The notes: generated from the sequence alone by a model not told the origin. A DNA stretch of 64,000 bases from Devosia equisanguinis (GCF_900631955.1 NZ_UZWD01000035.1:53602-117601), one strand, 5' to 3'. Numbered from the stretch's first letter, positions 45,875 through 54,536 are shown. A program made the numbers and translations.

Positions 45875-46513
45875 TCAGTCCACCGGTTTTAGCCGGGTGA
45901 TGACACGGAAAATGCTGCCTTCCTGGCGCACGATCACCACTTCGGAGCCTTCCGGCAAGGTCTGGTCGACATCCTGCGGCTCCACCAGCACATAATGGGT
46001 TTTACCGTGAATATCGGTGAGCTTGGCTTCCGCCGGCCGCCCGATGCTAGCTGAGCCACGAAACACGGTGGCAACTCGACCGATAAACTCGGTGGTGCTG
46101 ACCGCATCGGTTTCTTCCTTGGGCACAATGCGCGCCAGCGCATGCCCGATATGGTGGGTCGCAACCAGGCCGGCGGCCGCCGCAGGCAGGCTGGCGATCC
46201 AGGGATTGAGCGTGAAGTCGAACAGCCGGCGCAGCACTTCCTGCTCGGCAAAGCCAATCAACCCAAAGCTGGTCAGAAAGACGATCAGCACCACCAGCGC
46301 CGGCAGGCGGCCGAATGAAATCCAGCTCAGGAATTCGCTGAGAGGACCGAGCTCGAAATCGGGAGAGTCGGCGTCGAGATCCGGCAGGCTGTTGTCCACC
46401 GCAGCGCCAGGGCTGATGCCGATCACCAGGCCGGCGAGCTCAACCGCCGCCAGGGCCAAAGTCAGCCCCAGCGCCACCGCAAAGGGCGCGGTATCGCCGG
46501 CAAAAAACTCCAT
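45875..46513 (-). CDS. YqiJ-like membrane protein with OB-fold (NfeD-like) domain
   Basis: Partner of the flotillin. 212 residues: N-terminal helix (about 9-30), a central pair of hydrophobic segments (about 65-125) and a C-terminal OB-fold (about 135-212, EFIGRVATVFRGSASIGRPAEAKLTDIHGKTHYVLVEPQDVDQTLPEGSEVVIVRQEGSIFRV). YqiJ/NfeD proteins pair with flotillins across bacteria. The start was set at MEFFAGDTAPF; upstream codons lack similarity. Confidence 0.88.
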   Translation of the reverse strand: MEFFAGDTAPFAVALGLTLALAAVELAGLVIGISPGAAVDNSLPDLDADSPDFELGPLSEFLSWISFGRLPALVVLIVFLTSFGLIGFAEQEVLRRLFDFTLNPWIASLPAAAAGLVATHHIGHALARIVPKEETDAVSTTEFIGRVATVFRGSASIGRPAEAKLTDIHGKTHYVLVEPQDVDQTLPEGSEVVIVRQEGSIFRVITRLKPVD

Positions 46514-46861
46514 GCTTTCCCTCCCGAGAGGCAGGTCCTGGCCGGGGCAACCGGGCGGGCCGGTCACACTATCGGGCCAGCGCGCGCCTGGGGTCAAGCA
46601 TTTGTGAAGCTCGCAGGCTCTAGCGGGCGGCATCGGCAAGCTCATTCCACAAGGAAAATTCCCAATTTCGATCAAATGCTTATGCAAGTGCGTCGATTCA
46701 TTTTGCCAAGCCTTTTGACTCATCGCATGACGCCATTTCGTCCCGTCTTCGGACGCTCCCGACTTTGGCGAAATTGTGAATGGCGAAAATCCCGCCTTCG
46801 CGTAGGCTTATGCGTGAACCTGCCGATTTGCGTCGCGGCCCTCATTGCGGAGAAGACAAGC
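46514..46861. other. Divergent intergenic region yqiJ-like / unknown membrane protein
   Basis: 348 bases without a convincing gene. It must hold both promoters. The only pattern noticed is TGGCGAAA repeated at 46766-46773 and 46781-46788. If the downstream gene starts further upstream than I chose, part of this stretch would be coding. Confidence 0.35.
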
Positions 46862-47482
46862 GTGCCCTTGCGTTGGCAGGAAGTGGCTCTGCCACTCATG
46901 ACGATCACGATGCTGATCATCCTCAAATATATTCCGGCGACGGCCCATTTGCCGCTGTCGCGCGCTGCCGGCGTCGTTGCCTTTGGCTATGCGGCCTTCC
47001 TCGCGCTCCGGCTGGTACAGTCCGAGGACGGCATCATGGTCGAAGGCGGTTGGGCCGAATTGCGCCCCTCGCTGGTCGAATATTTCGCCTGCTATGGCTC
47101 CGCCGCCCTCGCCGCCATCCTGCTCTTCGCCGTCATCGTCATGGGCAGCGCGGCTGATACGACCCAGCTTGTGGCAACCTATATCGCAGTCCTGTTCCTC
47201 GCCGCCGGTTCGGTGGGGATCGGCGTCGCGGGCCTTTTCACTCAAACCCGCTGGGATAATCGTCAGGTGCGCCACCGCTCTGCTGCCGGGCGTGAAACCA
47301 CCATCGACTGGTCCGATGTCCGCGCCGTTCGCCCCAATTGGCGTGGCATCACCATTTCAGGCACCACCGGCCGCATCACCTTCTCCCAGTTCCACGGCGG
47401 CGCCTCCCAACTCGCCAAGCACGCCGCCACCCGCGCCAAGCGCAACGCTGAGACCGCGACCAAGGCCTTCGCGGCCTCGTGA
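46862..47482 (+). CDS. Membrane protein of unknown function
   Basis: Not recognised. About 206 residues from the GTG at 46862, chosen because GGAG lies nine bases upstream; the frame is open 86 codons further. Four hydrophobic segments (about 7-25, 30-45, 75-95, 100-122) are followed by a soluble C-terminal domain (about 128-206) with RQVRHRSAAGRETTIDWSDVRAVRPNWRGITISGTTGRITFSQFHGGASQL. That segment resembles PH-like (bPH) domains fused to membrane helices, though this is a guess. The tail is Ala/Lys-rich. Confidence 0.65.
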   Translation: MPLRWQEVALPLMTITMLIILKYIPATAHLPLSRAAGVVAFGYAAFLALRLVQSEDGIMVEGGWAELRPSLVEYFACYGSAALAAILLFAVIVMGSAADTTQLVATYIAVLFLAAGSVGIGVAGLFTQTRWDNRQVRHRSAAGRETTIDWSDVRAVRPNWRGITISGTTGRITFSQFHGGASQLAKHAATRAKRNAETATKAFAAS

Positions 47483-47566
47483 TGGGTCTGGCCCCACCTG
47501 TCCTTCCCCTGGAGAAGCGGGATGAGAAGAGGCGGGGCGCAAACTTGGCAGCATGCTCGATCGGTC

Positions 47567-47600
47567 CCTCCCCCTTCTTCAGGGGAGGTTAGGTGGGGGT
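47567..47600. repeat. Type-B C/G-rich palindromic element upstream of the molybdoenzyme
   Basis: CCTCCCCCT (47567-47575) and AGGGGAGG (47581-47588), then TTAGGTGGGGG. A second partial GC-rich copy (CCCCACCTGTCCTTCCCC) starts near 47493 in the same gap. Confidence 0.6.
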
Positions 47601-47685
47601 ATTTCCCAGCCCCATCACCCCGCTTTATCCCTTCCATCACCACAATCCGTTTGCCGCCATGAGCCGGCTCATCTAGCGTCCTTCC

Positions 47686-49776
47686 ATGAACGCCCCAGCC
47701 CCCGCCCGCACCATCCGCTCCGTCTGTCCGCATGACTGTCCATCGGTCTGCGCGCTCGATGTCGATATTCTCCCCGATAACAGCATCGGTCGGGTGCGCG
47801 GCGCCAAGGACGATCCTTACACCGCCGGCGTCATCTGCGAAAAAGTCGCCCGCTATGCCGAGCGCATCCACCACCCAGACCGCCTGATGCACCCCATGCG
47901 ACGCGTCGGTCCCAAAGGGGCAGGGCAGTGGGAGGCCATTTCCTGGGACGAGGCGCTGGGCGAGATCGCCGCCCGCTTCCTCTCGGTGGAAGCCGAGCAT
48001 GGGCCCGAGTCCGTCTGGCCCTATTTCTATGCCGGAACCATGGGCCATGTGCATCGCGACGGCATTGAGCGCCTGCGCGCCGTGCGTGGCTATTCCCACC
48101 AATACGACACGATCTGCATCGGCCTTTCCTGGCCTGGCTATATTGCCGGCACCGGCCTGCTCGGTGGCGTCAATCCCGAGCAGATGGCCGAGAGTGACTG
48201 CGTCGTCATCTGGGGCACCAATGCGGTGCATACCCAGGTCAATGTCATGACTCACGCCATGCGCGGCCGCAAACAGCGCGGTGCGAAAATCGTGGTCATC
48301 GACATCTATCGCAACGCGACCATGGAACAGGCCGATATGGGCCTCGTCCTCCGCCCCGGCACCGATGGCGCGCTCGCGGTGGCGGTCATGCATGTGCTGC
48401 TGCGCGATGGCCTCGCCGATCGTGAATATATGGCCAAATTCACCGACTTCGGCCCCGATTTTGAATCACATCTTCAAACCCGCACACCCGAATGGGCTGC
48501 CGAAATCACCGGCCTCAGCGTCGCGGAAATCGAAGCCTTCGCCCATCTCGTCGGCAAGACACCAAAAACCTTCTTCCGCCTCGGCTATGGCTTTTCGCGC
48601 CAGCGCAACGGTTCCACCGCCGTTCACGCCGCCCTGTGCATTCCGGCCATGACCGGCGCCTGGCAGCATCGCGGCGGCGGCGCCTTCCATTCCAATTCCG
48701 GCACCTGGCAATTGGATAAATCGCGCGTCGAAGGCACGCATCTGCAAAAGGGCACTCCGCGGGTGCTCGACATGTCCGAAATCGGTCCGATCCTCACCGG
48801 CGATGCCAAGGCGCTGCAGGGCGGCAAGCCGGTCCACGCCATGATCGTGCAGAACACCAATCCTGCTGTCGTGGCCCCCAATCAGCGCCTGGTGCGCGAA
48901 GGCCTCTTGCGCGAGGACCTGTTCCTCGTCGTGCATGAGCAGTTCATGACCGAAACGGCTGAACTGGCCGATATCGTGCTTCCGGCCACCATGTTCCTAG
49001 AGCACAACGACTACTACACCCGTGGCGGTCACACCCGCGTGCTTTATGGCCCCAAAGTGGTCGATGCGCCGGGCGATACCCGCTCCAACCACGAGGTCAT
49101 CAACGCCATTGCTCTGCGGCTGGGCAGCGACGATCCGAGTTTTCATGTTTCCGATCGCGACGTCGTGGCCGACACCTTCGCGCGCTCGAACTACCCGGCT
49201 CTCGAAGAGGTTGAAAAGACTGGCTATATCGACCGCGAGCGTCCCGACGATATCTCCCGTTTCGCCCATGGCTTCGGCTGGCCCGATCGCCGCTTCCGTT
49301 TCGAGCCTGATTGGCAGGAAGTGGCCGACAAGAAGGGATATCGCTGGTCCTGCCATCCCGCCGATATGCCGCGCTTTGCCGACCATTGGGCGGTGAACGA
49401 GCCGACTGATGCCGAGCACCCCTTCAAGCTCGCCACCTCTCCGGCCCGCGCCTTCCTCAACTCATCCTTCAACCAGACCCCAGGCAGCCTCAAGCGCGAG
49501 GGCGAACCGTCGGTTTTCATCCATCCAGAAGACGCTGCTCGTTTCGGTGTCGTCGAAGGCGATGCCGTGCTGGTCGGCAATCGCCGCGGTGAAGTTGAAC
49601 TCACCGCCCGTATCCACACCGGCCTCTGCACCGGCGTGCTCATCGCAGAGGGTCTGCATCGCAACAAGGCGCACCGGCGCGGCCAGGGTATCAACACCCT
49701 CACCAATTCCGACCCCGCGCCCCCCTTCGGCGGCGCCGCATTCCACGATGCGGCGGTGTGGGTGCGAAAAGTCTGA
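47686..49776 (+). CDS. Molybdopterin oxidoreductase family protein
   Basis: Catalytic subunit of a molybdenum-bisMGD enzyme of the DMSO-reductase superfamily; 696 residues. The N-terminus has a [4Fe-4S] motif (Cys14, 18, 22, 51: CPHDCPSVC ... VICEKVARYAER). Cys144 in YDTICIGLSWPG is the best candidate Mo ligand by position. VIWGTNAVHTQ, GYGFSRQRNGS, NTNPAVVAPNQ and FMTETAELADIVLPATMFLEHND bind the pterins, and a C-terminal dinucleotide-binding domain starts around 585. No Tat signal, electron-transfer partner or chaperone gene adjoins it, so it is probably cytoplasmic. Substrate unknown. Confidence 0.88.
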   Translation: MNAPAPARTIRSVCPHDCPSVCALDVDILPDNSIGRVRGAKDDPYTAGVICEKVARYAERIHHPDRLMHPMRRVGPKGAGQWEAISWDEALGEIAARFLSVEAEHGPESVWPYFYAGTMGHVHRDGIERLRAVRGYSHQYDTICIGLSWPGYIAGTGLLGGVNPEQMAESDCVVIWGTNAVHTQVNVMTHAMRGRKQRGAKIVVIDIYRNATMEQADMGLVLRPGTDGALAVAVMHVLLRDGLADREYMAKFTDFGPDFESHLQTRTPEWAAEITGLSVAEIEAFAHLVGKTPKTFFRLGYGFSRQRNGSTAVHAALCIPAMTGAWQHRGGGAFHSNSGTWQLDKSRVEGTHLQKGTPRVLDMSEIGPILTGDAKALQGGKPVHAMIVQNTNPAVVAPNQRLVREGLLREDLFLVVHEQFMTETAELADIVLPATMFLEHNDYYTRGGHTRVLYGPKVVDAPGDTRSNHEVINAIALRLGSDDPSFHVSDRDVVADTFARSNYPALEEVEKTGYIDRERPDDISRFAHGFGWPDRRFRFEPDWQEVADKKGYRWSCHPADMPRFADHWAVNEPTDAEHPFKLATSPARAFLNSSFNQTPGSLKREGEPSVFIHPEDAARFGVVEGDAVLVGNRRGEVELTARIHTGLCTGVLIAEGLHRNKAHRRGQGINTLTNSDPAPPFGGAAFHDAAVWVRKV

Positions 49777-49809
49777 AACGCTCGACGTCCCCTTGCCCAA
49801 CCACCGGCC

Positions 49810-49837
49810 GTCACCTCGGGTCAAGCCCGGGGGTGAC
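49810..49837. repeat. Type-A palindrome between convergent genes
   Basis: GTCACC-T-CGGGTCAAGCCCG-GGGGTGAC forms an imperfect hairpin of the type-A family. Confidence 0.6.
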
Positions 49838-49859
49838 GATCGAGCAATAGGCGGATCAC

Positions 49860-50627
49860 TTAGGCAAAATACGCCGACCAGAAGAAGTACGCAGTCATCC
49901 CGATGCCGTAGACGATGACGCCCACGCGGATCCAGTTGCGCGGTATGTGTTGGGCCAGCCGCGCCGCGACATAGCCGCCAATGGTCACGCCCACCAGCGC
50001 AATCGAGCCGTGATACCAGTCGATGCGGCTGTTGAAGGCGAAGCGCACCACGGCCACCAGTGCCACGATGGACGACACATAGAGCTTCAACCCGTTCATG
50101 GCGTGAATGTCGGTCATGCCGGCCAGCGCCAGAAACGCCAGCAGCAGAATGCCCAGCCCGGCATTGAAGAACCCGCCATAGACACAGACAGCCGCCAGCA
50201 GCGCCAGCAACAGCGCTGCACCGACCATTTGCATGCCCTTCGCGCCGCTATTACGCGCCTTGACCGCGGCATTGAGCTGGTTGCCGAAGATGAACAGGGT
50301 CACCGCAAACGCCATCAACCACGGCACCACCTTGGAAAACTGCTCTTCGGACACCACCAGCAGCAGTTCGGCGCCCAGATAGCCGAACACTGCAGCGATG
50401 ATGCCGTACAGGATCAGCTTGTCCTTGTGCGGCGCCATTGCCTTCCAATAGCCCACGGCGCCGCTGGCATAGCCGGGCAGGGCGGCATAGGTGTTCGAGG
50501 CATTGGCCAGGATCGGCGGCACGCCGGAGAACAAAAGCGCCGGAAATACGATGAACGAGCCACCACCGGCGAGCGAATTGACCGCGCCGCCCAATAGACC
50601 GGCCACCAACAGCAGAATTTCCGTCAT
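49860..50627 (-). CDS. Sulfite exporter TauE/SafE (TSUP) family permease
   Basis: Integral membrane protein of 255 residues with about eight helices. GLLGGAVNSLAGGGSFIVFPALLFSGVPPILANASNTYAALPG is the TSUP first repeat and GGFFNAGLGILLLAFLALAGMTDIHAMNGLKLYVSSIVALVAVVRF the second. Transports sulfur oxyanions or small organic acids by family; specificity unknown. The second of two consecutive ATGs is used because the AGAGGG site is better spaced. Confidence 0.9.
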   Translation of the reverse strand: MTEILLLVAGLLGGAVNSLAGGGSFIVFPALLFSGVPPILANASNTYAALPGYASGAVGYWKAMAPHKDKLILYGIIAAVFGYLGAELLLVVSEEQFSKVVPWLMAFAVTLFIFGNQLNAAVKARNSGAKGMQMVGAALLLALLAAVCVYGGFFNAGLGILLLAFLALAGMTDIHAMNGLKLYVSSIVALVAVVRFAFNSRIDWYHGSIALVGVTIGGYVAARLAQHIPRNWIRVGVIVYGIGMTAYFFWSAYFA

Positions 50628-50907
50628 CATCAGCCCTCTTGCCTCTGTTCCTCCTACCTGCAACGCCTGCAATGTCCCAACACAATTGTCTGATCCGCCC
50701 ATCACTGCGATTGATCGCGCCTCCCTTGACTTGAGGGCGACCGAGGCGCATCTAAGCCATGGTTGCTGGCACCGGCCGCCCGCGGATCGCGTGATCCATG
50801 GTGAAGTCCAGCATTGCTTTTTGCTACCTTCGGTTATTCCTCCCAAGGCGCATCGTGGCAATGCGGGCTCCCATGCAGAAAGTCGCCTCCCCTCGGAGAG
50901 ACCGATC
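50628..50907. other. Divergent intergenic region TSUP / glyoxalase-related gene
   Basis: About 280 bases, no gene and no clear operator seen. In-frame open codons upstream of the glyoxalase-related gene have no protein-like character. Confidence 0.35.
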
Positions 50908-51348
50908 ATGTCTTATTCACTCGATACCCCCTCCGCCCAGACTCTGAAGTCAGAGGCCAAGAGCCTGCGTCAGGATCGTGCCCGCGCCGGGCAGATGCTG
51001 ACCCATAGCGCGGCCCTTGAAGAGGTGGCGCGCGCCCATGGTTTTCGCGATTGGAACACCGCCCGCGCCGCTTTGCCGGAACGCGTCGCCGTGCCCTTCC
51101 AGGTGGGCATGCGCGTCAAGGGCTTCTATCTCGAGCAGCCCTTTACCGGCCTCGTGCTGGGCGTGCAGCTGGCGCACAACATGCAGAACTACACGCTCAC
51201 CATTCATTTCGATGAGCCGGTGAACGTCACGCCCAACTTCATGTTCGCCGCCCTGCGCCAGCGCGTGGTGACCACTGTGGACATCCACGGCGTCTCGCCC
51301 GCCCTGCGCGGCAACGGCCAGCCGCAGATGCGTGTCCTGCGCGCCTAG
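50908..51348 (+). CDS. Glyoxalase-related domain protein
   Basis: Protein of 146 residues, function unknown. The first 55 residues (AQTLKSEAKSLRQDRARAGQMLTHSAALEEVARAHGFRDWNTARAAL) match the small helical domain often annotated as glyoxalase-related. The C-terminal part (PFQVGMRVKGFYLEQPFTGLVLGVQL...) looks like a small beta barrel. The ATG at 50908 has GGAGAG nine bases upstream. Confidence 0.7.
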   Translation: MSYSLDTPSAQTLKSEAKSLRQDRARAGQMLTHSAALEEVARAHGFRDWNTARAALPERVAVPFQVGMRVKGFYLEQPFTGLVLGVQLAHNMQNYTLTIHFDEPVNVTPNFMFAALRQRVVTTVDIHGVSPALRGNGQPQMRVLRA

Positions 51349-51364
51349 CGGATGGCACCGCAAT

Positions 51365-51394
51365 CTTCCTTCCCGTCTCCCGGCGGGAAGGAAG
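51365..51394 (+). terminator. Hairpin after the glyoxalase-related gene
   Basis: CTTCCTTCCCG pairs with CGGGAAGGAAG (11 bp) around an eight-base loop. No T tract follows, so it may be a transcript stabiliser rather than an intrinsic terminator. Confidence 0.45.
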
Positions 51395-51481
51395 CATTGG
51401 GCCATTCACCGCGTGCCACACCTTGTCTTTCATCGGCAGCTGCCGATATACCTTGAGCACTGAAACCAAGGATGGCTCGCC

Positions 51482-52120
51482 ATGACGACGCAAACCAAGC
51501 CGATCGAGGCCTATTCGCTGCCGACCCCGAACGGACAGAAAGTTCACGTTATGCTCGAAGAGCTGGGCGTGCCGTGGACCTATCATCGCATCGACATTTC
51601 CAAGGGCGAGCAGTTCAAGCCCGAATTCCTGGCCATCTCGCCGAACAACAAGATTCCCGCCATCGTCGATCCCGAAGGTCCGGGCGGCGCCCCGATCTCA
51701 GTGTTTGAATCCGGCGCCATCCTCAAATATCTCGCCCAGAAGTTCGGCAAGTTCTATCCGACCGACACCCGCGCCCAGGTCAAGGTCGATGAATGGCTGT
51801 TCTGGCAGGTGGGTGGCTTCGGTCCCATGCTGGGCCAGAACAACCACTTCTCGGTCTATGCGCCGGAAAAGATTCCTTACGCTATCAAGCGCTATAGCGA
51901 GGAAACCCTGCGGCTGTTCAAGGTCCTCGACACCCAGCTCAAGGACAAGGACTTCATCGCCGGCGACATTTCCATTGCCGATTTCGCCGCCATCGGCTGG
52001 GCTCAGTCCTGGGAGCGTTATGGCGCCACCAAGGCCGACTACCCCCATGTCCACGCCTGGTTGGAGCGCATGGCTGCTCGTCCCGCCACCGTGCGCGGCC
52101 TCGAATACGGCAAGGCCTGA
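51482..52120 (+). CDS. Glutathione S-transferase family protein (YghU/YfcG-like)
   Basis: 212 residues with an N-terminal thioredoxin-like domain (AYSLPTPNGQKVHVMLEELGVPWTYHRIDI, SPNNKIPAIVDPEG, FESGAILKYLAQK) and a C-terminal helical domain (DEWLFWQVGGFGPMLGQNNHF, ISIADFAAIGW). The TPNGQKV and SPNNKIPAI signatures are those of nu-class enzymes such as YghU and YfcG, which show disulfide-bond reductase activity. Confidence 0.93.
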   Translation: MTTQTKPIEAYSLPTPNGQKVHVMLEELGVPWTYHRIDISKGEQFKPEFLAISPNNKIPAIVDPEGPGGAPISVFESGAILKYLAQKFGKFYPTDTRAQVKVDEWLFWQVGGFGPMLGQNNHFSVYAPEKIPYAIKRYSEETLRLFKVLDTQLKDKDFIAGDISIADFAAIGWAQSWERYGATKADYPHVHAWLERMAARPATVRGLEYGKA

Positions 52121-52156
52121 TCATTTGCAGCACGGTCCGGCCATCCGGGCCGTGCG

Positions 52157-52654
52157 CTACTCCGCCGGCTCCAGCACTTCCTCGGGCGGCACCCGCACCC
52201 ATTCTTCGCCGCGGCAGATAGTGTTGAACAACACGCAGCCATTGAGCCTGATGCGCTCGGCGCTCAGCAGTTCGACATAGCCCGAATAGGTATTGCCGTC
52301 CTCGGGGTTATAGATTTCCCCATCGAGGATGTAAGGCTGGCTGCCCGGCCGCAGCGTCAGAATTTGCAGGCCCAGCATCGGCCGGTCGCGCAGGGCAGGG
52401 TCCTTGTTGCGAAAGTCGAAGAAGTCCTCCGGCCGCATCGCCGCCGCTGCTTCGGCCTCGGCACCGCTCAGCAGTCCCTCCGGCACCACGATGCGCGACA
52501 ACACCCCGCAATAGCCGGTTTCGCAGGCGCTGATCGTCACCTCCGACCGCAACAGCGTGCGCCAGACGCCGACGACGGGATCAGCCATTTGCGCCGACGC
52601 GCTGCCAATCGACAGCATCATCGTCCCCACCACCCCCGCAAAAATCTCTTTCAC
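52157..52654 (-). CDS. DUF2147 domain-containing exported protein
   Basis: 165 residues. Signal peptide about 1-22 (VVGTMMLSIGSASA), then DPVVGVWRTLLRSEVTISACETGYCGVLSRIVVPE, which is the DUF2147 pattern (GxW..-.....I..C....CG.I), and DGEIYNPEDGNTYSGYVELLSAERIRLNGCVLFNTICRGEEWVRV. Four cysteines probably form disulfides. Function unknown. Confidence 0.88.
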   Translation of the reverse strand: MKEIFAGVVGTMMLSIGSASAQMADPVVGVWRTLLRSEVTISACETGYCGVLSRIVVPEGLLSGAEAEAAAAMRPEDFFDFRNKDPALRDRPMLGLQILTLRPGSQPYILDGEIYNPEDGNTYSGYVELLSAERIRLNGCVLFNTICRGEEWVRVPPEEVLEPAE

Positions 52655-52875
52655 GAGACTGTCTCCCCGCCCGCAAGACTCGGCCGTGCTTCATGCCCCA
52701 CAGCTTGCACATTTCCACTGTCGGTCAAAGCCAGCATGATCGTGACATCGAGGCGGCCGAGGTTTAGGGGCGGCATAAAGACAATTCGGCCAGAAATCTG
52801 CGGCTGGGGAAATTGCGGGGACCCGGCATAAAGCCCTTGCAATGACGCTATCGGTGCCTGTATCAGACACTTGCC

Positions 52876-52965
52876 GGAGAGGTGGCCGAGTGGTCGAAGG
52901 CACACCCCTGCTAAGGGTGCAGATCGGGAACGGTCTCGAGGGTTCGAATCCCTTCCTCTCCGCCA
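52876..52965 (+). tRNA. tRNA-Ser (anticodon GCU)
   Basis: Acceptor stem GGAGAGG / CCTCTCC with discriminator G and encoded CCA (52963-52965). Anticodon stem CACCC / GGGTG encloses CTGCTAA with GCT at 52910-52912. It has the long variable arm typical of tRNA-Ser and the T-loop GGTTCGAATCC. Reads AGC/AGU codons. Length 90. Confidence 0.97.
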
Positions 52966-53102
52966 CTTTCCAGACATTGCGCGCTGCAACCGCCGATAAC
53001 CTTGGCCTGGTTTGATTTTGTTCCGTTGATGACCGAAATTTGAACGCGGAACTTTCCTGTCCGCACTGGGTTAACTCCTTATAACCATGAGGAGATTACC
53101 AA

Positions 53103-53390
53103 ATGGATCATGTAAACCACGTTCGTCTCAGCCCAGCTGAACTCACTCCGTCCATCCTTGAAGGCGCTTCTGTTTACGGCGCCGATGACCACAAGGTCGG
53201 CAAGGTCGACCATGTCCACGGCATGGATTCTGTCATCATTGATGTCGGCGGTTTCCTGGGTATTGGTGCCAAGCCTGTGGCCGTGCCGTTGAGTGATCTG
53301 GATTTCATGCGTGACGAGAACGGCGACGTTCATGCCGTCACGGCTTGGACGAAGGATCAGCTCGAGCAGATGCCCGAGCATAAGCACTAA
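53103..53390 (+). CDS. PRC-barrel domain protein
   Basis: Small protein of 95 residues with a PRC-barrel domain (about 15-80): LEGASVYGADDHKVGKVDHVH, SVIIDVGGFLGIGAKPVAVPLSDLDFMRDENGDVHAVTAWTKDQLEQMP. Such stand-alone proteins are common in Hyphomicrobiales and are often stress-induced; role unknown. A terminator follows. Confidence 0.9.
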   Translation: MDHVNHVRLSPAELTPSILEGASVYGADDHKVGKVDHVHGMDSVIIDVGGFLGIGAKPVAVPLSDLDFMRDENGDVHAVTAWTKDQLEQMPEHKH

Positions 53391-53409
53391 TACTGCTTGA
53401 TACGCTTTC

Positions 53410-53445
53410 AAATACGTCCGGCATCGCGCCGGGCGTATTTGTTTT
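53410..53445 (+). terminator. Terminator after the PRC-barrel gene
   Basis: Near-perfect 13-bp stem AAATACGTCCGGC / GCCGGGCGTATTT (one mismatch), loop ATCGC, then GTTTTG. Confidence 0.85.
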
Positions 53446-53479
53446 GCGGAGCCGCGCGCGGCAGGCGATGGTTCGTCTG

Positions 53480-54373
53480 TCAGCCCAATTCCATCAGCGC
53501 GGGGCGCAGCTTGCCGGCGTGGCGGGATAGCAGTTCCGTCGCCCTTTCAATGCTTTCGCATCCCGCCGCGATCAGCACCGCCGGCTTGACCGCGCCATCG
53601 CTGACATCGAGCGCCCGCTCGGCCTCTTCGGCATCGACGCCGGTAATGGCCATGACGATTCCCCTGGCGCGTTCGCGCAGCTTGGCATTGTCGGCGATCA
53701 CATTGACCATATAGCCGTCATGCACGTGCCCCAGATGAATCGCCATCAGGGTCGAGATCAGGTTGAGCGCGATCTTTTGCGCCGTTGCCGCGCCCATGCG
53801 GGTGGAGCCGGCGATCACTTCGGGCGGGGTGGGCAGATGCACGCTCACATCGGTCACCGAAAACAGCGTGGCGCCGGCATTATTGGCGATGCCGATGCTG
53901 CGCGCCCCAGCGTCCCGGGCCGTGCGCGCCGCTGCCAGCGGGTAGGGGGTATTGCCACTGGCCGAAACCGCAATCAGGCAGTCGCGCGACGTCGGCTGCA
54001 GCTTTGCCACCGCCGCACGCGCGGCCTCCCCATCGTCTTCCGGCCCGCCCTGCATATGGATGAGCGAGCCCATGCCACCGGCCAGCAGCACCACGATCTG
54101 TGCCGGGTCGATGGCATAGGTGCCCGGCAGTTCCAGCGCGTCCGCCAGCGCCATCAGGCCAGAACTGCCTGCTGCCGCATAGATCAGCCGGCCGCCTGAG
54201 GCGATGGCATCCGCTGCCAGCTGCGCCGCTGCCGCCAGTTGCGGCAGGCTGTCCGCGACACTGACTGCCGCCTCGGCCTGTGCCCGCGACAGGACCGACA
54301 GGATGTCGGCGTCCGGGCGCTGATCCAGCCCCGCGCCATCGGGGTGGCGGCGTTCGGTCTGTCGTGTGGCCAT
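53480..54373 (-). CDS. murQ: N-acetylmuramic acid 6-phosphate etherase MurQ
   Basis: Cleaves the lactyl ether of MurNAc-6-P to give GlcNAc-6-P and D-lactate in cell-wall recycling. 297 residues with a SIS domain (GGRLIYAAAGSSGLMALADALELPGTY), SASGNTPYPLAAARTARDAG and the MurQ signature EVIAGSTRMGAATAQKIALNLISTLMAIHLGHVHDGYMVNV. The ATG at 54371-54373 has GAGGAGAG upstream. It diverges from nagR, so both arms are probably controlled together. Confidence 0.95.
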   Translation of the reverse strand: MATRQTERRHPDGAGLDQRPDADILSVLSRAQAEAAVSVADSLPQLAAAAQLAADAIASGGRLIYAAAGSSGLMALADALELPGTYAIDPAQIVVLLAGGMGSLIHMQGGPEDDGEAARAAVAKLQPTSRDCLIAVSASGNTPYPLAAARTARDAGARSIGIANNAGATLFSVTDVSVHLPTPPEVIAGSTRMGAATAQKIALNLISTLMAIHLGHVHDGYMVNVIADNAKLRERARGIVMAITGVDAEEAERALDVSDGAVKPAVLIAAGCESIERATELLSRHAGKLRPALMELG

Positions 54374-54405
54374 CTCGCTCTCCTCTGCGACGATAATGCC
54401 AAAAA

Positions 54406-54412
54406 AATACCA
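54406..54412 (-). promoter_or_regulatory. Candidate NagR half-site near murQ
   Basis: AATACCA, the reverse complement of the TGGTATT copies near nagR, 33 bases upstream of the murQ start. TGGT(C/A)T is the half-site recognised by DasR/NagR regulators in Gram-positive bacteria. Confidence 0.4.
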
Positions 54413-54518
54413 CTTGTCCAGCTGCCGCACAGCAGCCATAACCATCCGCTATAAAAGGCCGTTAGCGAACAAGGCGATGCCCGATTTTGCGGAGCCCACG
54501 CTGTTTGCACTTGGCGGA

Positions 54519-54536
54519 TGGTATTTTATTGGTATT
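54519..54536 (+). promoter_or_regulatory. Two phased TGGTATT candidate operators upstream of nagR
   Basis: TGGTATT at 54519-54525 and again at 54530-54536, 11 bases apart (one helical turn), 62 bases before the nagR start. Confidence 0.45.

Noticed and set aside
52691..52966. Minus-strand open frame (MAERKGFEPSRPFPICT...) covering the tRNA locus
   Set aside because: It is antisense to tRNA-Ser; this N-terminus is a familiar spurious annotation created by reading tRNA-Ser backwards.
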